A DNA stretch of 64,000 bases, taken from UBA5336 sp964415675. GTDB taxonomy: Bacteria; Pseudomonadota; Alphaproteobacteria; Caulobacterales; Hyphomonadaceae. Below the pieces are notes generated by a model. It was not told the DNA's origin. It worked only from the letters and a program-made list of their open reading frames with translations, and searched no databases. The translations under genes were made by a program, and so were the position numbers. Positions 35,294 to 44,910 of the stretch are shown here, one piece after another. The stretch covers positions 104,137-168,136 of the forward strand of contig CAYQBG010000008.1 of assembly GCA_964415675.1 (NCBI GenBank), given 5' to 3'. The stretch's first letter is position 1, and every line of letters begins with the position of its first letter.

Positions 35294-37243
35294 TCAGGCC
35301 GGCCGGTTCTGACGGTTCTCGATCAGGTTATCGACGACCTCAGGCTCTGCCAGCGTCGAGGTGTCGCCAAGATTGTCGAAACTGTCCTCGGCGATCTTGC
35401 GCAGGATGCGGCGCATGATCTTGCCGGACCGGGTCTTGGGCAAGCCCGGCGCAAACTGGATCAGGTCCGGGCTCGCAATCGGTCCGATCTCGGCGCGCAC
35501 ATGCTGGACCAGGCTCTTCTTGAGCGCATCATCGGCCTCCACACCGGCCCGCAATGTGACATAGGCATAGATGCCCTGCCCCTTCACATCATGGGGATAG
35601 CCGACCACGGCGGCCTCTGCGACCGCATCATGGGAGACGAGCGCGCTTTCGACCTCGGCCGTGCCCATGCGGTGGCCGGAGACATTGATCACGTCATCGA
35701 CGCGGCCTGTGATCCAGATCGTGCCATCCTCATCGCGCCTTGCGCCGTCGCCGGTGAAATAATTGCCGGGATAGGCGCTGAAATAGGTGTCGATAAAGCG
35801 CTGATGGTCACCATAGACCGTGCGCATCTGGCCGGGCCAGCTATCAGTGATGAGGAGGTTGCCCTCGCAGGCACCATCGAGTTCGGCGCCCTCGGCATCG
35901 ACCAGAACCGGTTTGATGCCGAAAAAGGGAAAGCTTGCCGCGCCGGGCTTCATCTCATGGGCGCCGGGCAGCGGCACGATCATCGTGCCACCCGTCTCGG
36001 TCTGCCACCAGGTATCGACAATCGGGCAGCGCCCTTCTCCGACGACATGGAAATACCATTCCCAGGCTTCAGGATTGATCGGCTCGCCGACCGAACCCAG
36101 AAGGCGCAGGCTCTCGCGCGAGGTTGCCTTCACCGGCCCCTCGCCTTCGCGCATCAGGGCGCGGATCGCCGTCGGCGCAGTGTAGAAGATCGTCACCTTG
36201 TGCTTGTCGACGACCTGCCAGAAGCGCGAAGCGTCCGGGTAGGATGGCACGCCTTCGAACATCAGCGAGGAGGCGCCATTCGCGAGCGGGCCATAGACGA
36301 TATAGGTATGACCGGTGACCCAGCCGACATCAGCCGTGCACCAATAGATATCGTCTTCCTGCAGGTCGAAGACATAGTCATGGGTCATCGAGGCCCAGAC
36401 AAGGTATCCGCCGGTCGTGTGGAGCACGCCCTTGGGCTGGCCGGTCGAGCCTGATGTGTAGAGGATGAAAAGCGGGTCTTCGGCCTTCATCGGCTCGGGC
36501 GGACAGTCGGGCGAGGCATTGGCGCCGATTTCGTGCAGCCAGACATCCCTGCCATCTTTCATGGTCACATCGCCGCCGGTGCGACGTACCACCAGCATCT
36601 TGTCGACATTCACCCCGTCATGCTCGCAAGCGGCATCGGCATTGACCTTGAGCGGCACCTTGCGCGAGCCACGCAGGCCCTCATCTGCGGTTATGACGAC
36701 ATGGCTGTCAGCATCGATCAGGCGTCCGGCCAGCGCTTCGGGCGAGAAGCCGCCGAACACGACCGAATGTACGGCACCGATCCGTGCGCAGGCGAGCATG
36801 GCATAGGCTGCCTCGGGGATCATCGGCATATAGACCGTCACCCGGTCGCCCTTCTTCACGCCGAGCTCTTTGAGGACATTGGCGAACTTGCAGACCGCGC
36901 CATGCAGCTGGCGATAAGTGATGGAATGGCTGTCAGCCGGGTCATCACCTTCCCAGATAATGGCCGGCTTGTCGCCGCGCGTCTCCAGGTGGCGGTCTAT
37001 GCAATTATAGGAGACGTTGAGTTCGCCATCCTCATACCATTTGATGCGGAAGTCGCCCTCCTCCCATGAGGTATTCTTGGCGCTGGTATAGGGCTTGCTC
37101 CAGTCAAGGCGCTGGCCGTGTTCGGCCCAGAAGGCTTCCGGGTCGGAAATGGAGGCGTCGTACATTTCCCGGTACTTCTCCGGCGTCAGCTTCGCCTTCG
37201 CCTTGAAGCTTTCAGGAACGGGAACCGGTTGAATGTCGGTCAT
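35294..37243 (-). CDS. acs: acetyl-CoA synthetase
   Basis: 649-aa AMP-forming ligase: acetate plus ATP plus CoA to acetyl-CoA. Characteristic motifs are the phosphate loop YTSGSTGQPKG, WWQTETGG, YFTGDGARRDEDGTIWITGRVDD and the C-terminal PKTRSGKIMRR, whose lysine is the acetylation site known to control the enzyme. Length is typical (~650). GGAGG lies ahead of the ATG. The dcaP-type porin gene ends 30 bp upstream on the same strand, so they are probably co-transcribed. The neighbouring crb-type regulators are known to control acs in other proteobacteria. Confidence 0.97.
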   Translation of the reverse strand: MTDIQPVPVPESFKAKAKLTPEKYREMYDASISDPEAFWAEHGQRLDWSKPYTSAKNTSWEEGDFRIKWYEDGELNVSYNCIDRHLETRGDKPAIIWEGDDPADSHSITYRQLHGAVCKFANVLKELGVKKGDRVTVYMPMIPEAAYAMLACARIGAVHSVVFGGFSPEALAGRLIDADSHVVITADEGLRGSRKVPLKVNADAACEHDGVNVDKMLVVRRTGGDVTMKDGRDVWLHEIGANASPDCPPEPMKAEDPLFILYTSGSTGQPKGVLHTTGGYLVWASMTHDYVFDLQEDDIYWCTADVGWVTGHTYIVYGPLANGASSLMFEGVPSYPDASRFWQVVDKHKVTIFYTAPTAIRALMREGEGPVKATSRESLRLLGSVGEPINPEAWEWYFHVVGEGRCPIVDTWWQTETGGTMIVPLPGAHEMKPGAASFPFFGIKPVLVDAEGAELDGACEGNLLITDSWPGQMRTVYGDHQRFIDTYFSAYPGNYFTGDGARRDEDGTIWITGRVDDVINVSGHRMGTAEVESALVSHDAVAEAAVVGYPHDVKGQGIYAYVTLRAGVEADDALKKSLVQHVRAEIGPIASPDLIQFAPGLPKTRSGKIMRRILRKIAEDSFDNLGDTSTLAEPEVVDNLIENRQNRPA

Positions 37244-37273
37244 GAGACGCCTCCTCCAGAGTGATTTTGAGGG

Positions 37274-38572
37274 CTAGAATGCGTATTTGGTCGAGAATGT
37301 GAACCGGGTGATTGATCCATCGGCCCCGCTTTCCAGCTCACGCAAACCATACATCAGTTCGGTGCCCAGCGTCACCTTGGGCGCAATGTCCCAAAGGACA
37401 GCCCCATAAGCGCTCTGAACCGACTTGTTCACGCCGCCGCCCAGATAATCTGGATTGTCGACCCAGAGGCCGGAATAACCCAGATTGAACCGCGCCGTCT
37501 CGCCGAAGGGATGGCGCCAGGCGATAAGTCCGCCAAAGGAGGGGATGGCTTCGAGATCGCCGTCCGGATCGATCGCCGTTGCACGGCTTGCCGCGAGACC
37601 GATATAGCGCCCGAGGCCTTCGCCGCCGGTGAAATTGAAACGGATATCATCCTTGGCGCCGACCTTCACGCGCCCGGCCGCGCTGAGGCCCCAGCCGAAG
37701 ACTTCCTCGTCGAGGAGCTGGTTTTCGGTGCGCAGCTGGCGGGCAATCGCGGCGAAAGAAACATTGCCGAAATCGCCGGAATGATTGTAGCGCCCGACAA
37801 GATCAGGCAGGAGATTTTCATCCACCGACCCGAAATTCAGGCTGGTCGTATTCGGGTTCTCGATGGCGATCTGCCAGGGTCCGTTTGAGTAGCGGATCTG
37901 GGCCTGGCGCACGAAGACCATGCCGTCAGGCAGGGCCAGGAAGCTCGCGCTTTCGGGAATGGCCGAGGTGTTCTGGAAAGTCGACCATTCCTGGCCGACA
38001 CGCCAGCCATGATAATCGACATAGGCGCGGCGCAGGCGCGGGCTGAACGAGCTGGAGACCAGTTCATTGCCCTGCGCAGACCCGAGAAAATCGAGCTCGA
38101 TATAACCAGTGATCTGTTTGTCACCGGTTGGCCGCTGCGCCGTGATTGCAAACCGGGTCGCTTCGGCCGTCAGGTCCGTCTGCGTGGTTTCCCCACCGCC
38201 AATCGGGGTCGCGCCCGGAATGTAGAAGTCCCGTGCAATCGAGCCCGAGCCGATCGGTCCGCCATCGCTGTAGCTAGACACATGGGTATCAGCATCGATG
38301 AAGCCGGACAGTTTGAAAGTCGTCTCACCGACCTGAAAGCCTCTGGATGCCGCCAGTGGCCGGTCCGCCTCGGCAACCTTGGCGACCTGTTCGATCCGGA
38401 CCAGGTCCGCATCGGTCTCGGCCTTTTCGGCGGCGAGTTCCGCCTTGACCGCCGACAAGGCCGCTTCAAGTTCCGCCACACGGCGCTCAAGATCGGACTG
38501 CTGGGCATTTGCGCTCAAGGCAATGAGCGATGTTGCGCCGGCAAGCATTGCAATTCGCAGCGGTTTGGCCAT
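37274..38572 (-). CDS. DcaP-type outer-membrane porin
   Basis: 432-aa outer-membrane beta-barrel of the DcaP family. The ATG at 38572 is preceded by GGAGG with 7 nt spacing and opens a signal peptide (MAKPLRIAMLAGATSLIALSANA). A short coiled coil follows (LERRVAELEAALSAVKAELAAEKAE, about 28-55), as in DcaP trimers. The barrel strands end with the terminal phenylalanine (FSTKYAF). It lies upstream of acs, and DcaP porins carry small negatively charged organic acids, so acetate or dicarboxylate entry is likely. This is context-based inference. Confidence 0.88.
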   Translation of the reverse strand: MAKPLRIAMLAGATSLIALSANAQQSDLERRVAELEAALSAVKAELAAEKAETDADLVRIEQVAKVAEADRPLAASRGFQVGETTFKLSGFIDADTHVSSYSDGGPIGSGSIARDFYIPGATPIGGGETTQTDLTAEATRFAITAQRPTGDKQITGYIELDFLGSAQGNELVSSSFSPRLRRAYVDYHGWRVGQEWSTFQNTSAIPESASFLALPDGMVFVRQAQIRYSNGPWQIAIENPNTTSLNFGSVDENLLPDLVGRYNHSGDFGNVSFAAIARQLRTENQLLDEEVFGWGLSAAGRVKVGAKDDIRFNFTGGEGLGRYIGLAASRATAIDPDGDLEAIPSFGGLIAWRHPFGETARFNLGYSGLWVDNPDYLGGGVNKSVQSAYGAVLWDIAPKVTLGTELMYGLRELESGADGSITRFTFSTKYAF

Positions 38573-38650
38573 CCCTTTTCCTCCCCGGGATCTGTGTTTT
38601 TCACAGGCGCCACTATCAGGGAGGGGCCGACCAGGCGCCATTAGCCATTG

Positions 38651-38754
38651 GTCTTTGAGACGTTCGTCTAGACGCAGGTGGCCGGGCGGCTCGACATGGC
38701 GGCAAACTTGCGTAAACTGACTCAAAACAACTTCAGTGCGATGTCTTGCGAGAC
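38651..38754. promoter_or_regulatory. GTCT...AGAC palindromes in the dcaP/crbR promoter region
   Basis: The divergent 210-bp region contains GTCT-N3-AGAC (38651-38661), AGACG-TT-CGTCT (38658-38669), GTCTAGAC (38666-38673) and GTCT-N4-AGAC (38743-38754). The repeated inverted pairs suggest dimeric binding sites, perhaps for the LuxR-type regulator encoded next door. They lie on both sides of the region where promoters for dcaP-acs and crbR should be. No experimental link is implied. Confidence 0.55.
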
Positions 38755-38782
38755 GGCACTGTCCGGCTTGGGAGGGCCGTGA

Positions 38783-39442
38783 ATGGCTGGCGGCAAGGCG
38801 CCCCGCATATTCATCGTGGATGATCACCCGCTGTTTCGTGACGCGCTGGAAACCGCAATTGCACGCGCAACCGGCGGTCGGGCGCACACCCGTCACTGTG
38901 GCACACTTGAAACAGCTCTCGACGCGGTTCGCGATGAGGTGCCCGACCTTCTCTTGCTCGATCTCAATCTTTCAGATGCCTCCGGGTTCGATGGAATGGT
39001 CCGGCTGCAGGCCATCGATCGTTCGCTGCCGGTGGCCATTGTCTCGGCCAGCGAGGGCGGGGAGATCTATTTGCGATCTCAAACGCTCGGCGCGCGCGCC
39101 TATCTGCCAAAAAGTCTCGACATCGCCGCGCTGAGCGATGCTCTGGGCACTGTGCTGGCCGGCGGGACCTGGTTTCCTGAAATGACCGCAAGCGCCAGCG
39201 ACGAGAATGAAGACGGTGGCGCGGAGAAACTGGCAAGTCTCACACCGGCGCAACGCCGCGTGCTCAACGGTCTGTCCGCAGGGCTTCTGAACAAGCAGAT
39301 CGCTTTTGAAATGGGGATTTCGGAAGCGACGGTGAAGGCGCATATGACCGCGATTTTCCGCAAACTGGGCGTCAACAACCGGACACAGGCCCTGCTTGCG
39401 CTGAAATCGGCAACCTCGCTGGACGATTATTCGGCCGCATGA
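38783..39442 (+). CDS. crbR: CrbR-like LuxR-family response regulator
   Basis: 219-aa NarL/FixJ-family regulator: receiver domain (about 8-125; acidic pair in FIVDDHP, phosphoacceptor aspartate in LLLLDLNLSDASG) and LuxR-type helix-turn-helix (LTPAQRRVLNGLSAGLLNKQIAFEMGISEATVKAHMTAIFRKLGV). In Vibrio and Pseudomonas CrbR controls acs with its kinase CrbS. Here it lies next to a matching kinase and the acs operon. GGAGG precedes the ATG. Its stop overlaps the 3' end of the convergent crbS-like gene by 16 bp. It is divergent from dcaP-acs and is the likely activator. Confidence 0.85.
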   Translation: MAGGKAPRIFIVDDHPLFRDALETAIARATGGRAHTRHCGTLETALDAVRDEVPDLLLLDLNLSDASGFDGMVRLQAIDRSLPVAIVSASEGGEIYLRSQTLGARAYLPKSLDIAALSDALGTVLAGGTWFPEMTASASDENEDGGAEKLASLTPAQRRVLNGLSAGLLNKQIAFEMGISEATVKAHMTAIFRKLGVNNRTQALLALKSATSLDDYSAA

Positions 39443-42400
39443 GCCGGCCGCGCGCCGGCAAGACGCACGATCAGAGCCCTCAACTTTTCCGGATCGACAG
39501 GCTTGGGCAACATATCCAGTCCGCGCTGCTTCATCGCGCCCAGGGCATCATCCGATGCACTTGCCGTCAGCAGAGCGCAGGCGGGTATGGCATCGTCCCG
39601 GGCACGAATCTCGTCGATGATCTCAAATCCGGTCTCGCCATTCTCAAGCCGCAGGTCGAGAAGCAGGATGTCCGGCCTGAAGCTGTCGAAACACGCCATC
39701 GCCGCAGCCTTGTCGCTCGCCGTGCGCACCTGGCAACCCCAGGCACTGAGTACGGCCTCCATCGCGTCAAGGATAGCGCGCTCATCATCGACACAAAGCA
39801 GTTTGAGCCCGCTGAAAAGATCCGGCCTGCTCGCCGCATCCGCCTCCACGGCGACGGTCTCTGTCTCCCGCCGGGAGATGGCGCGTTCGACATCAAGCCA
39901 GAACACGCTGCCGCGCCCGGGCCGTGAGCGAACGCCAACCTGTCCCTCCATCAGATGTGCAAGTCGCGTGGCAATGGCCAGACCAAGTCCCGCGCCACGC
40001 ACGCCAACATTATCGGCCTCTTCGAACCGACGAAAGGCCTCGAAAATCGCCTCCTGACGGTCGGGCGGGATACCCGGCCCGGTGTCCCAGACCTCAATCC
40101 GCACGCGTCCTGCGCGCCGGCGCGCGCCCACCAGGATCGCTCCGTCTTTGGTATAGCGCCGGGCATTGGAGATGAAATTGCGCAGAATCGACTGAAGGAA
40201 ATCGGGGTCGGCCCGCACGCTGAGCGAGGTGGGCACCAGCCGGATATCGAGTCCGACCTTGCGCGCCATGGGCCGGGCTTCATCAATGAGGTCTTCCAGC
40301 AAGGGACCGACCGGCAGGACCGTTGGCTTTGCAGTGACCTCGCCCTGTTCCAGCCTCGAAATATCGAGCAGGCCCTTCAGCAACTGGTCGGCCGATTCGA
40401 TGGCGCGGTCGGTGCGCGAGATGAGCTGCTGGCGCGCGCTGTCATCCTCCCGGTCAGCGAGCGCGCCCAGAAACAGCCGCGCTGCATTCAGCGGCTGCAA
40501 CAGGTCATGGCTGGCGGCGGCAAGGAAATTGGTCTTGGAAGCATTGGCCGTCTCGGCTTCCTCCCGGGCCGCATCGAGGTCCAACGCCATCTGGCGCAGA
40601 TCATCGGTGCGCGCTTCAACCCGCGCCTCCAGGCTTTCATTCAGGTCCAGCAAGGCCTGTTCGCGGCGCTTATCTTCCGTGATGTCGGTAAAGGTGGTGA
40701 CATAGCCCCCACCAGGCATCGGGGAGCCGGCAATGCGCAGCCAGGTGCCATCGGGGTTGCGCCGCTCGAAATTGTGCGGCGAACCGGCCTTCATATGCGC
40801 GATTCGACGATTGATCTCGTCACTCTCGTCATCAGCATGGATCCAGCCGCGTTCGATATTGTGGGCAATAAGATCGGCGATCGGCCGGCCAAGCTGGATC
40901 AGCTGCGGCGGGTAGCTGAACAGGTCAACATAAGCGGAGTTCCAGGCGACGAGCCTTTGATTGTGATCGACGACCGATATCCCCTGGCTGACATTTTCCA
41001 GCATGGATTGGAGCATATGCCGGTCGAACCGTTCGGCCTGCGTCTGCTGGTCGAGAATGGCCAGAACATCGCCCAGCGCGACCGCCGAGCCGGCCAGCGC
41101 CGAGGCCATGACAACACGCGCAGAAGACGCCCCGAGCGCACTGGCCAGAAGCCTTTCAGTCCGCTGGACGAGGCGCCAGTCAGCCGGTTCGTCACCACTT
41201 GCCGGCAGGCCTGTTTCCCTTGCGAACCGCTCAAAGGCCAGATCAACGGCTTCCGGCGACAGGAAACGCGATGCAAGCGCCTTGAGACCATCGGGCGTGG
41301 CGCCATAGGCGCCCGTGGTCATTCCGGGGCGCGTGCTCGCCCGCTCATGGTCGAGATTGGTGAAAACAGCTGCCTGGATCCGGTCTCTCAGCCGCACCCC
41401 GGCACGGATCGACAGCGTGACGAATATCAGGCTGTTGGCCAGAAGGCTCCAGACCACGCCATGGGTCAGCGGGTCACCAAACTGGATACCAAACAGGGCA
41501 TGTGGATCAATGGCGCCTCTGAGCCCGCCCGCATGCAGGCGATCTATACCCACAAGTGCAGGCATGAAAAGGCAATAGGCCCAGAGCGCCATACCCGCAG
41601 CAAGGCCCAGAACGGCTCCATTGCGATGACCCGTCCGCCAGTAAACCGCACTGACCAGTGAGGGGGCGAACTGGATGGCCGCGGCGAAGGAAAGCAGACC
41701 GATCTGGGCAAGCGCTTCGGAGCCCCCCGCAGCACTGTAATACCCGTAAGCCAGAAGCAAGAGCGCGAGGATGACAATCCGGCGGATCATGACGAGCCGG
41801 CGACCGCCCTCGACGCCAAGTTCCGCGATCCGGCCTGACCGCATCAGCGCTGGCACCACCAAATCGTTCGTCACCATCGTCGACAGCGCCACCGAAGACA
41901 CGATCACCATACCGGTGGCTGCTGAGAAACCGCCCAGAAAGACCAGCAGCGCCAACCAGCTCTCGCCATGGGCAAGTGGCAGGGCGAGAACGTAGAGGTC
42001 CGGTGGCGTACCCTCCGGCAGGAGGCTTGAACCAGCCAGTGTGATCGGCAACACCACAAGAGATGTTAGGGCGAGATAGGCTGGGAACAGCCAGCTGGCG
42101 AGCCGAACATCACTCGACCGGCCGCGCTCGATCACCGCGACATGGAACTGACGCGGCAGGCAGATCACAGCCGCCATGGACAGCAGCGTGATCGTGAGGA
42201 AGCTGCCGACCGGCCCCGGGCGCATGAATTGCTGCTCAGCCGCCGCAACGCGCTCTGTCGGCGCGCCGCCCGCCAGCGCCAGCGACAGAACGCAGACGCT
42301 GACAAGTGCAAGGAGTTTGATAAGCGACTCAAATGCCAGGACCTGCATCAACCCGGCATTGCTCCGCGTCATGTCGGCATGACGGGCGCCGAAAAGGATA

Positions 42401-42900
42401 GAAAAGATCGCGAGCGCGAGCGCTGTGAGAAAGACAGTGGCATCATGGGTGGCGCCGCTGCGCAGGGCGAGCGCTTCCAGGCTCATGCCGACTGATTTCA
42501 GCTGCAGGGCGATATAGGGCAGACTGCCGGCCACGGCCGCCAGCGTGGCGGTAGCTGCCAGCAGCCGGCTCTTGCCATAGCGTGCGGCCAGGAAGTCCGA
42601 CAGGGAGGTCACGCTTTCGCGCTGGGCAATGTCCCCGATCCGGCGGATGGCGCCAGGGAAGGCCAGAAAGACAAGTGCCGGGCCCAGATAGATTGGCAGA
42701 TAATCCCAGCCGCTTGAAGCCGCCGTTCCGACTGCGCCATAAAAGGTCCAGGAGGTGCAATAGACCGCCAGCGCCAGGGCGTAGACCATGGCCGGCACGG
42801 GTCGGCCGGTCTCCACCGCGCGCCGGTCCCCGCGCCAGGCAATGGCGAACAGCCCGCCCATATAGAGCGCAGTCGCTGTCAGGATCACCCAAAGGGCCAT
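39427..42900 (-). CDS. crbS: CrbS-like transporter-linked hybrid histidine kinase
   Basis: 1157-aa sensor. Residues about 1-530 are a sodium:solute symporter-like (SLC5) domain of 13 membrane helices, then a STAC-like linker (about 537-625), PAS (about 628-745), HisKA with the histidine at residue 798 (SHDLLQPLNAARL), HATPase (NFISNARRYTKDG, DTGPGIPP, GAGLGLAI) and a C-terminal receiver with aspartate 1082 (LLLDLRL). This order is the CrbS/CbrA type; CrbS with CrbR drives the acetate switch elsewhere. The ATG at 42900 is chosen because MALWVILTATALYMGGLF begins the first helix; its Shine-Dalgarno is poor. The nearby symporter is a separate gene. Confidence 0.85.
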   Translation of the reverse strand: MALWVILTATALYMGGLFAIAWRGDRRAVETGRPVPAMVYALALAVYCTSWTFYGAVGTAASSGWDYLPIYLGPALVFLAFPGAIRRIGDIAQRESVTSLSDFLAARYGKSRLLAATATLAAVAGSLPYIALQLKSVGMSLEALALRSGATHDATVFLTALALAIFSILFGARHADMTRSNAGLMQVLAFESLIKLLALVSVCVLSLALAGGAPTERVAAAEQQFMRPGPVGSFLTITLLSMAAVICLPRQFHVAVIERGRSSDVRLASWLFPAYLALTSLVVLPITLAGSSLLPEGTPPDLYVLALPLAHGESWLALLVFLGGFSAATGMVIVSSVALSTMVTNDLVVPALMRSGRIAELGVEGGRRLVMIRRIVILALLLLAYGYYSAAGGSEALAQIGLLSFAAAIQFAPSLVSAVYWRTGHRNGAVLGLAAGMALWAYCLFMPALVGIDRLHAGGLRGAIDPHALFGIQFGDPLTHGVVWSLLANSLIFVTLSIRAGVRLRDRIQAAVFTNLDHERASTRPGMTTGAYGATPDGLKALASRFLSPEAVDLAFERFARETGLPASGDEPADWRLVQRTERLLASALGASSARVVMASALAGSAVALGDVLAILDQQTQAERFDRHMLQSMLENVSQGISVVDHNQRLVAWNSAYVDLFSYPPQLIQLGRPIADLIAHNIERGWIHADDESDEINRRIAHMKAGSPHNFERRNPDGTWLRIAGSPMPGGGYVTTFTDITEDKRREQALLDLNESLEARVEARTDDLRQMALDLDAAREEAETANASKTNFLAAASHDLLQPLNAARLFLGALADREDDSARQQLISRTDRAIESADQLLKGLLDISRLEQGEVTAKPTVLPVGPLLEDLIDEARPMARKVGLDIRLVPTSLSVRADPDFLQSILRNFISNARRYTKDGAILVGARRRAGRVRIEVWDTGPGIPPDRQEAIFEAFRRFEEADNVGVRGAGLGLAIATRLAHLMEGQVGVRSRPGRGSVFWLDVERAISRRETETVAVEADAASRPDLFSGLKLLCVDDERAILDAMEAVLSAWGCQVRTASDKAAAMACFDSFRPDILLLDLRLENGETGFEIIDEIRARDDAIPACALLTASASDDALGAMKQRGLDMLPKPVDPEKLRALIVRLAGARPAHAAE

Positions 42901-42992
42901 TGCGCAAACGTCTTTCTTTCTGTCGCTGAGAGTGTGTGCCGTTTTCGCGCAAGCATGCAAGCCGGCGCACCAACAGGCCGACACCCAAATTG

Positions 42993-43030
42993 AAAAGGGC
43001 GGTGCCCGCGAGCACCGCCCTTCCCTTTTT
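42993..43030. terminator. bidirectional terminator between symporter and crbS-like gene
   Basis: AAGGGCGGTGC and GCACCGCCCTT form an 11-bp stem with a 6-nt loop. TTTTT follows on the plus strand and TTTT on the minus strand. It ends the symporter transcript before the crbS-like gene. Confidence 0.8.
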
Positions 43031-43047
43031 CAGGTCTTTGGCGCGCC

Positions 43048-44910
43048 CTATTCAGCAGGTAGCGGCGCCATGCCCTCATCCGCTGCACCATGGGCAGTGC
43101 GTGTGCCTGGCACGCGGATATCCTCGACAAGGTCCTGAATGTACTGTGGCGGAGCCTTGGTCGCCAGCGAGACCACAACGCCGATCAGCGCCGAGACCCA
43201 CATGAACGCAAAGCCGATACCCTCCGGAGATATGCCGAAAAGGAACTGGTCAGGAGTGCCGCCCCCGAACTTGAAGTAGTAGATATAGCTGAACACCGAG
43301 ACGAGACCGAAGACCATGCTGGCAATCGCGCCTTCCCGGTTCATCCGTTTCCAGAAGATGCCGAGGAAGATGATCGGGAACAGCGAAGCTGCCGCGAGGC
43401 CGAAAGCGAACGCCACCACCTGCGCCACGAAGCCCAGCTGTGTGGAGAACACGCCAAGCAATCCGGCGAGGACCACCGCACCTGCTGCAGCAAACCTTGC
43501 GGTCAGCAGTTCCTGTTTGTCGGTCATGCCCTTGAACAGCGTCCGACGGCACAGATCGTGGCTGATCGCCGACGAGATCACCATGAGCAGCCCGGCCGCC
43601 GTAGAAAGGGCAGCCGCCAGGCCGCCGGCCACAACCAGTCCGATCACCCAGCCGGGAAGCGACGCAATCGACGGATTGGCAATCACGAAGATGTCCCGGT
43701 CGAGGGGGTCGACTTCGGTCTTGACCGTCAGCTGATTGACGCCCGTCGCATAGGCGATGCTGCCATTCTCGTCGGGCAGTGGCGCATAGCTGATGATGCC
43801 GTCGCCATCAACGTCATTATGGCCGAGCAGTCCGGTGACTTCCCATTCCTTGAACCAGGGCGGGACAGGCTTGCCACCTTCGGCCGTGATCTGCTGGGCG
43901 CGGAAGGTGTAGTCAGCGGCGTTGATCTCGCCATCACTGTTATAGTCGATCTCGCTGGAGATGTAGGTGGACTCATGCACGGTATCGACAAAGTTCAGGC
44001 GCGCAAAAGCCGAAACCGCCGGTGCCGTCGTATAGAGGATGGCGATGAACACCAGCGCCCATCCCGCCGACACACGGGCCGCGGAAGCCGTGGAGACGGT
44101 GAAGAAACGGATGATCACATGGGGCAGGCCTGCAGTCCCGAACATCAGCGCTCCGGTGATGCAGAAGACGTCGATCATCGTCTTGTTCGACTTGGTATAT
44201 TCCAGAAAGCCGAGGTCGCGAACGACCGTGTTCAGCTTTTCGAGCATCGCGACGTCTTCGCCCTTCACATTGGAGATGAAGCCGAGTTGGGGGACGGGAT
44301 TGCCAGTGATGATCATCGAGATGAAGATCGCCGGGACCGTATAGGCGAAAATCAGCACGCAGTACTGGGCCACCTGCGTATAGGTCACGCCCTTCATTCC
44401 GCCCCAGACAGCATAAACGAACACAATCATCATGCCGATGATGATGCCCATCTCGAATGACGTGCCGAGAAAACCGGAAAAGGCCACTCCGACGCCCTTC
44501 ATCTGGCCGGCGATATAGGTGAATGACACGAACAGGGCGCAGATCACCGCAATCACGCGGGCCGTTGTGGAATAGTACCGGTCGCCGACAAAATCGGGCA
44601 CCGTGAACTTGCCGAACTCGCGCAGGAACGGCGCCAGCAGCAAGGCCAGAAGAACAAAGCCACCAGTCCAGCCCATCAGATAGACAGAGCCGCCATAGCC
44701 AAGGAAGGCGATCAGGCCGGCCATGGACAGGAAGGACGCTGCCGACATCCAGTCCGCCGCAGTGGCCATGCCATTGACTGTCGGGTGAACATCATGTCCG
44801 GCAACATAAAAATCGTCTGTGGACCCGGCCTTCGCCCAGATCGCGATGCCAATATAGATGCCAAAAGTCAGGATGACGAAGAAATAGGTCCAGAATTGTG
44901 CGCTATCCAT
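43048..44910 (-). CDS. sodium:solute symporter, VC_2705/ActP type
   Basis: 620-aa sodium-coupled transporter of the SSS family with 13 predicted helices; the first region reads AGSTDDFYVAGHDVHPTVNGMATAADWMSAASF, typical of acetate/short-chain carboxylate carriers. The 8-bp overlap with the DUF4212 small-subunit gene matches the two-subunit VC_2705 class. A hydrophilic extracytoplasmic loop carries two EF-hand-like sequences, DYNSDGEINAAD (residues 322-333) and DVDGDGIIS (starting at 366; the twelfth position is degenerate), suggesting calcium binding. Acetate is inferred from the acs/crb context; lactate or propionate are possible. Confidence 0.9.
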   Translation of the reverse strand: MDSAQFWTYFFVILTFGIYIGIAIWAKAGSTDDFYVAGHDVHPTVNGMATAADWMSAASFLSMAGLIAFLGYGGSVYLMGWTGGFVLLALLLAPFLREFGKFTVPDFVGDRYYSTTARVIAVICALFVSFTYIAGQMKGVGVAFSGFLGTSFEMGIIIGMMIVFVYAVWGGMKGVTYTQVAQYCVLIFAYTVPAIFISMIITGNPVPQLGFISNVKGEDVAMLEKLNTVVRDLGFLEYTKSNKTMIDVFCITGALMFGTAGLPHVIIRFFTVSTASAARVSAGWALVFIAILYTTAPAVSAFARLNFVDTVHESTYISSEIDYNSDGEINAADYTFRAQQITAEGGKPVPPWFKEWEVTGLLGHNDVDGDGIISYAPLPDENGSIAYATGVNQLTVKTEVDPLDRDIFVIANPSIASLPGWVIGLVVAGGLAAALSTAAGLLMVISSAISHDLCRRTLFKGMTDKQELLTARFAAAGAVVLAGLLGVFSTQLGFVAQVVAFAFGLAAASLFPIIFLGIFWKRMNREGAIASMVFGLVSVFSYIYYFKFGGGTPDQFLFGISPEGIGFAFMWVSALIGVVVSLATKAPPQYIQDLVEDIRVPGTRTAHGAADEGMAPLPAE

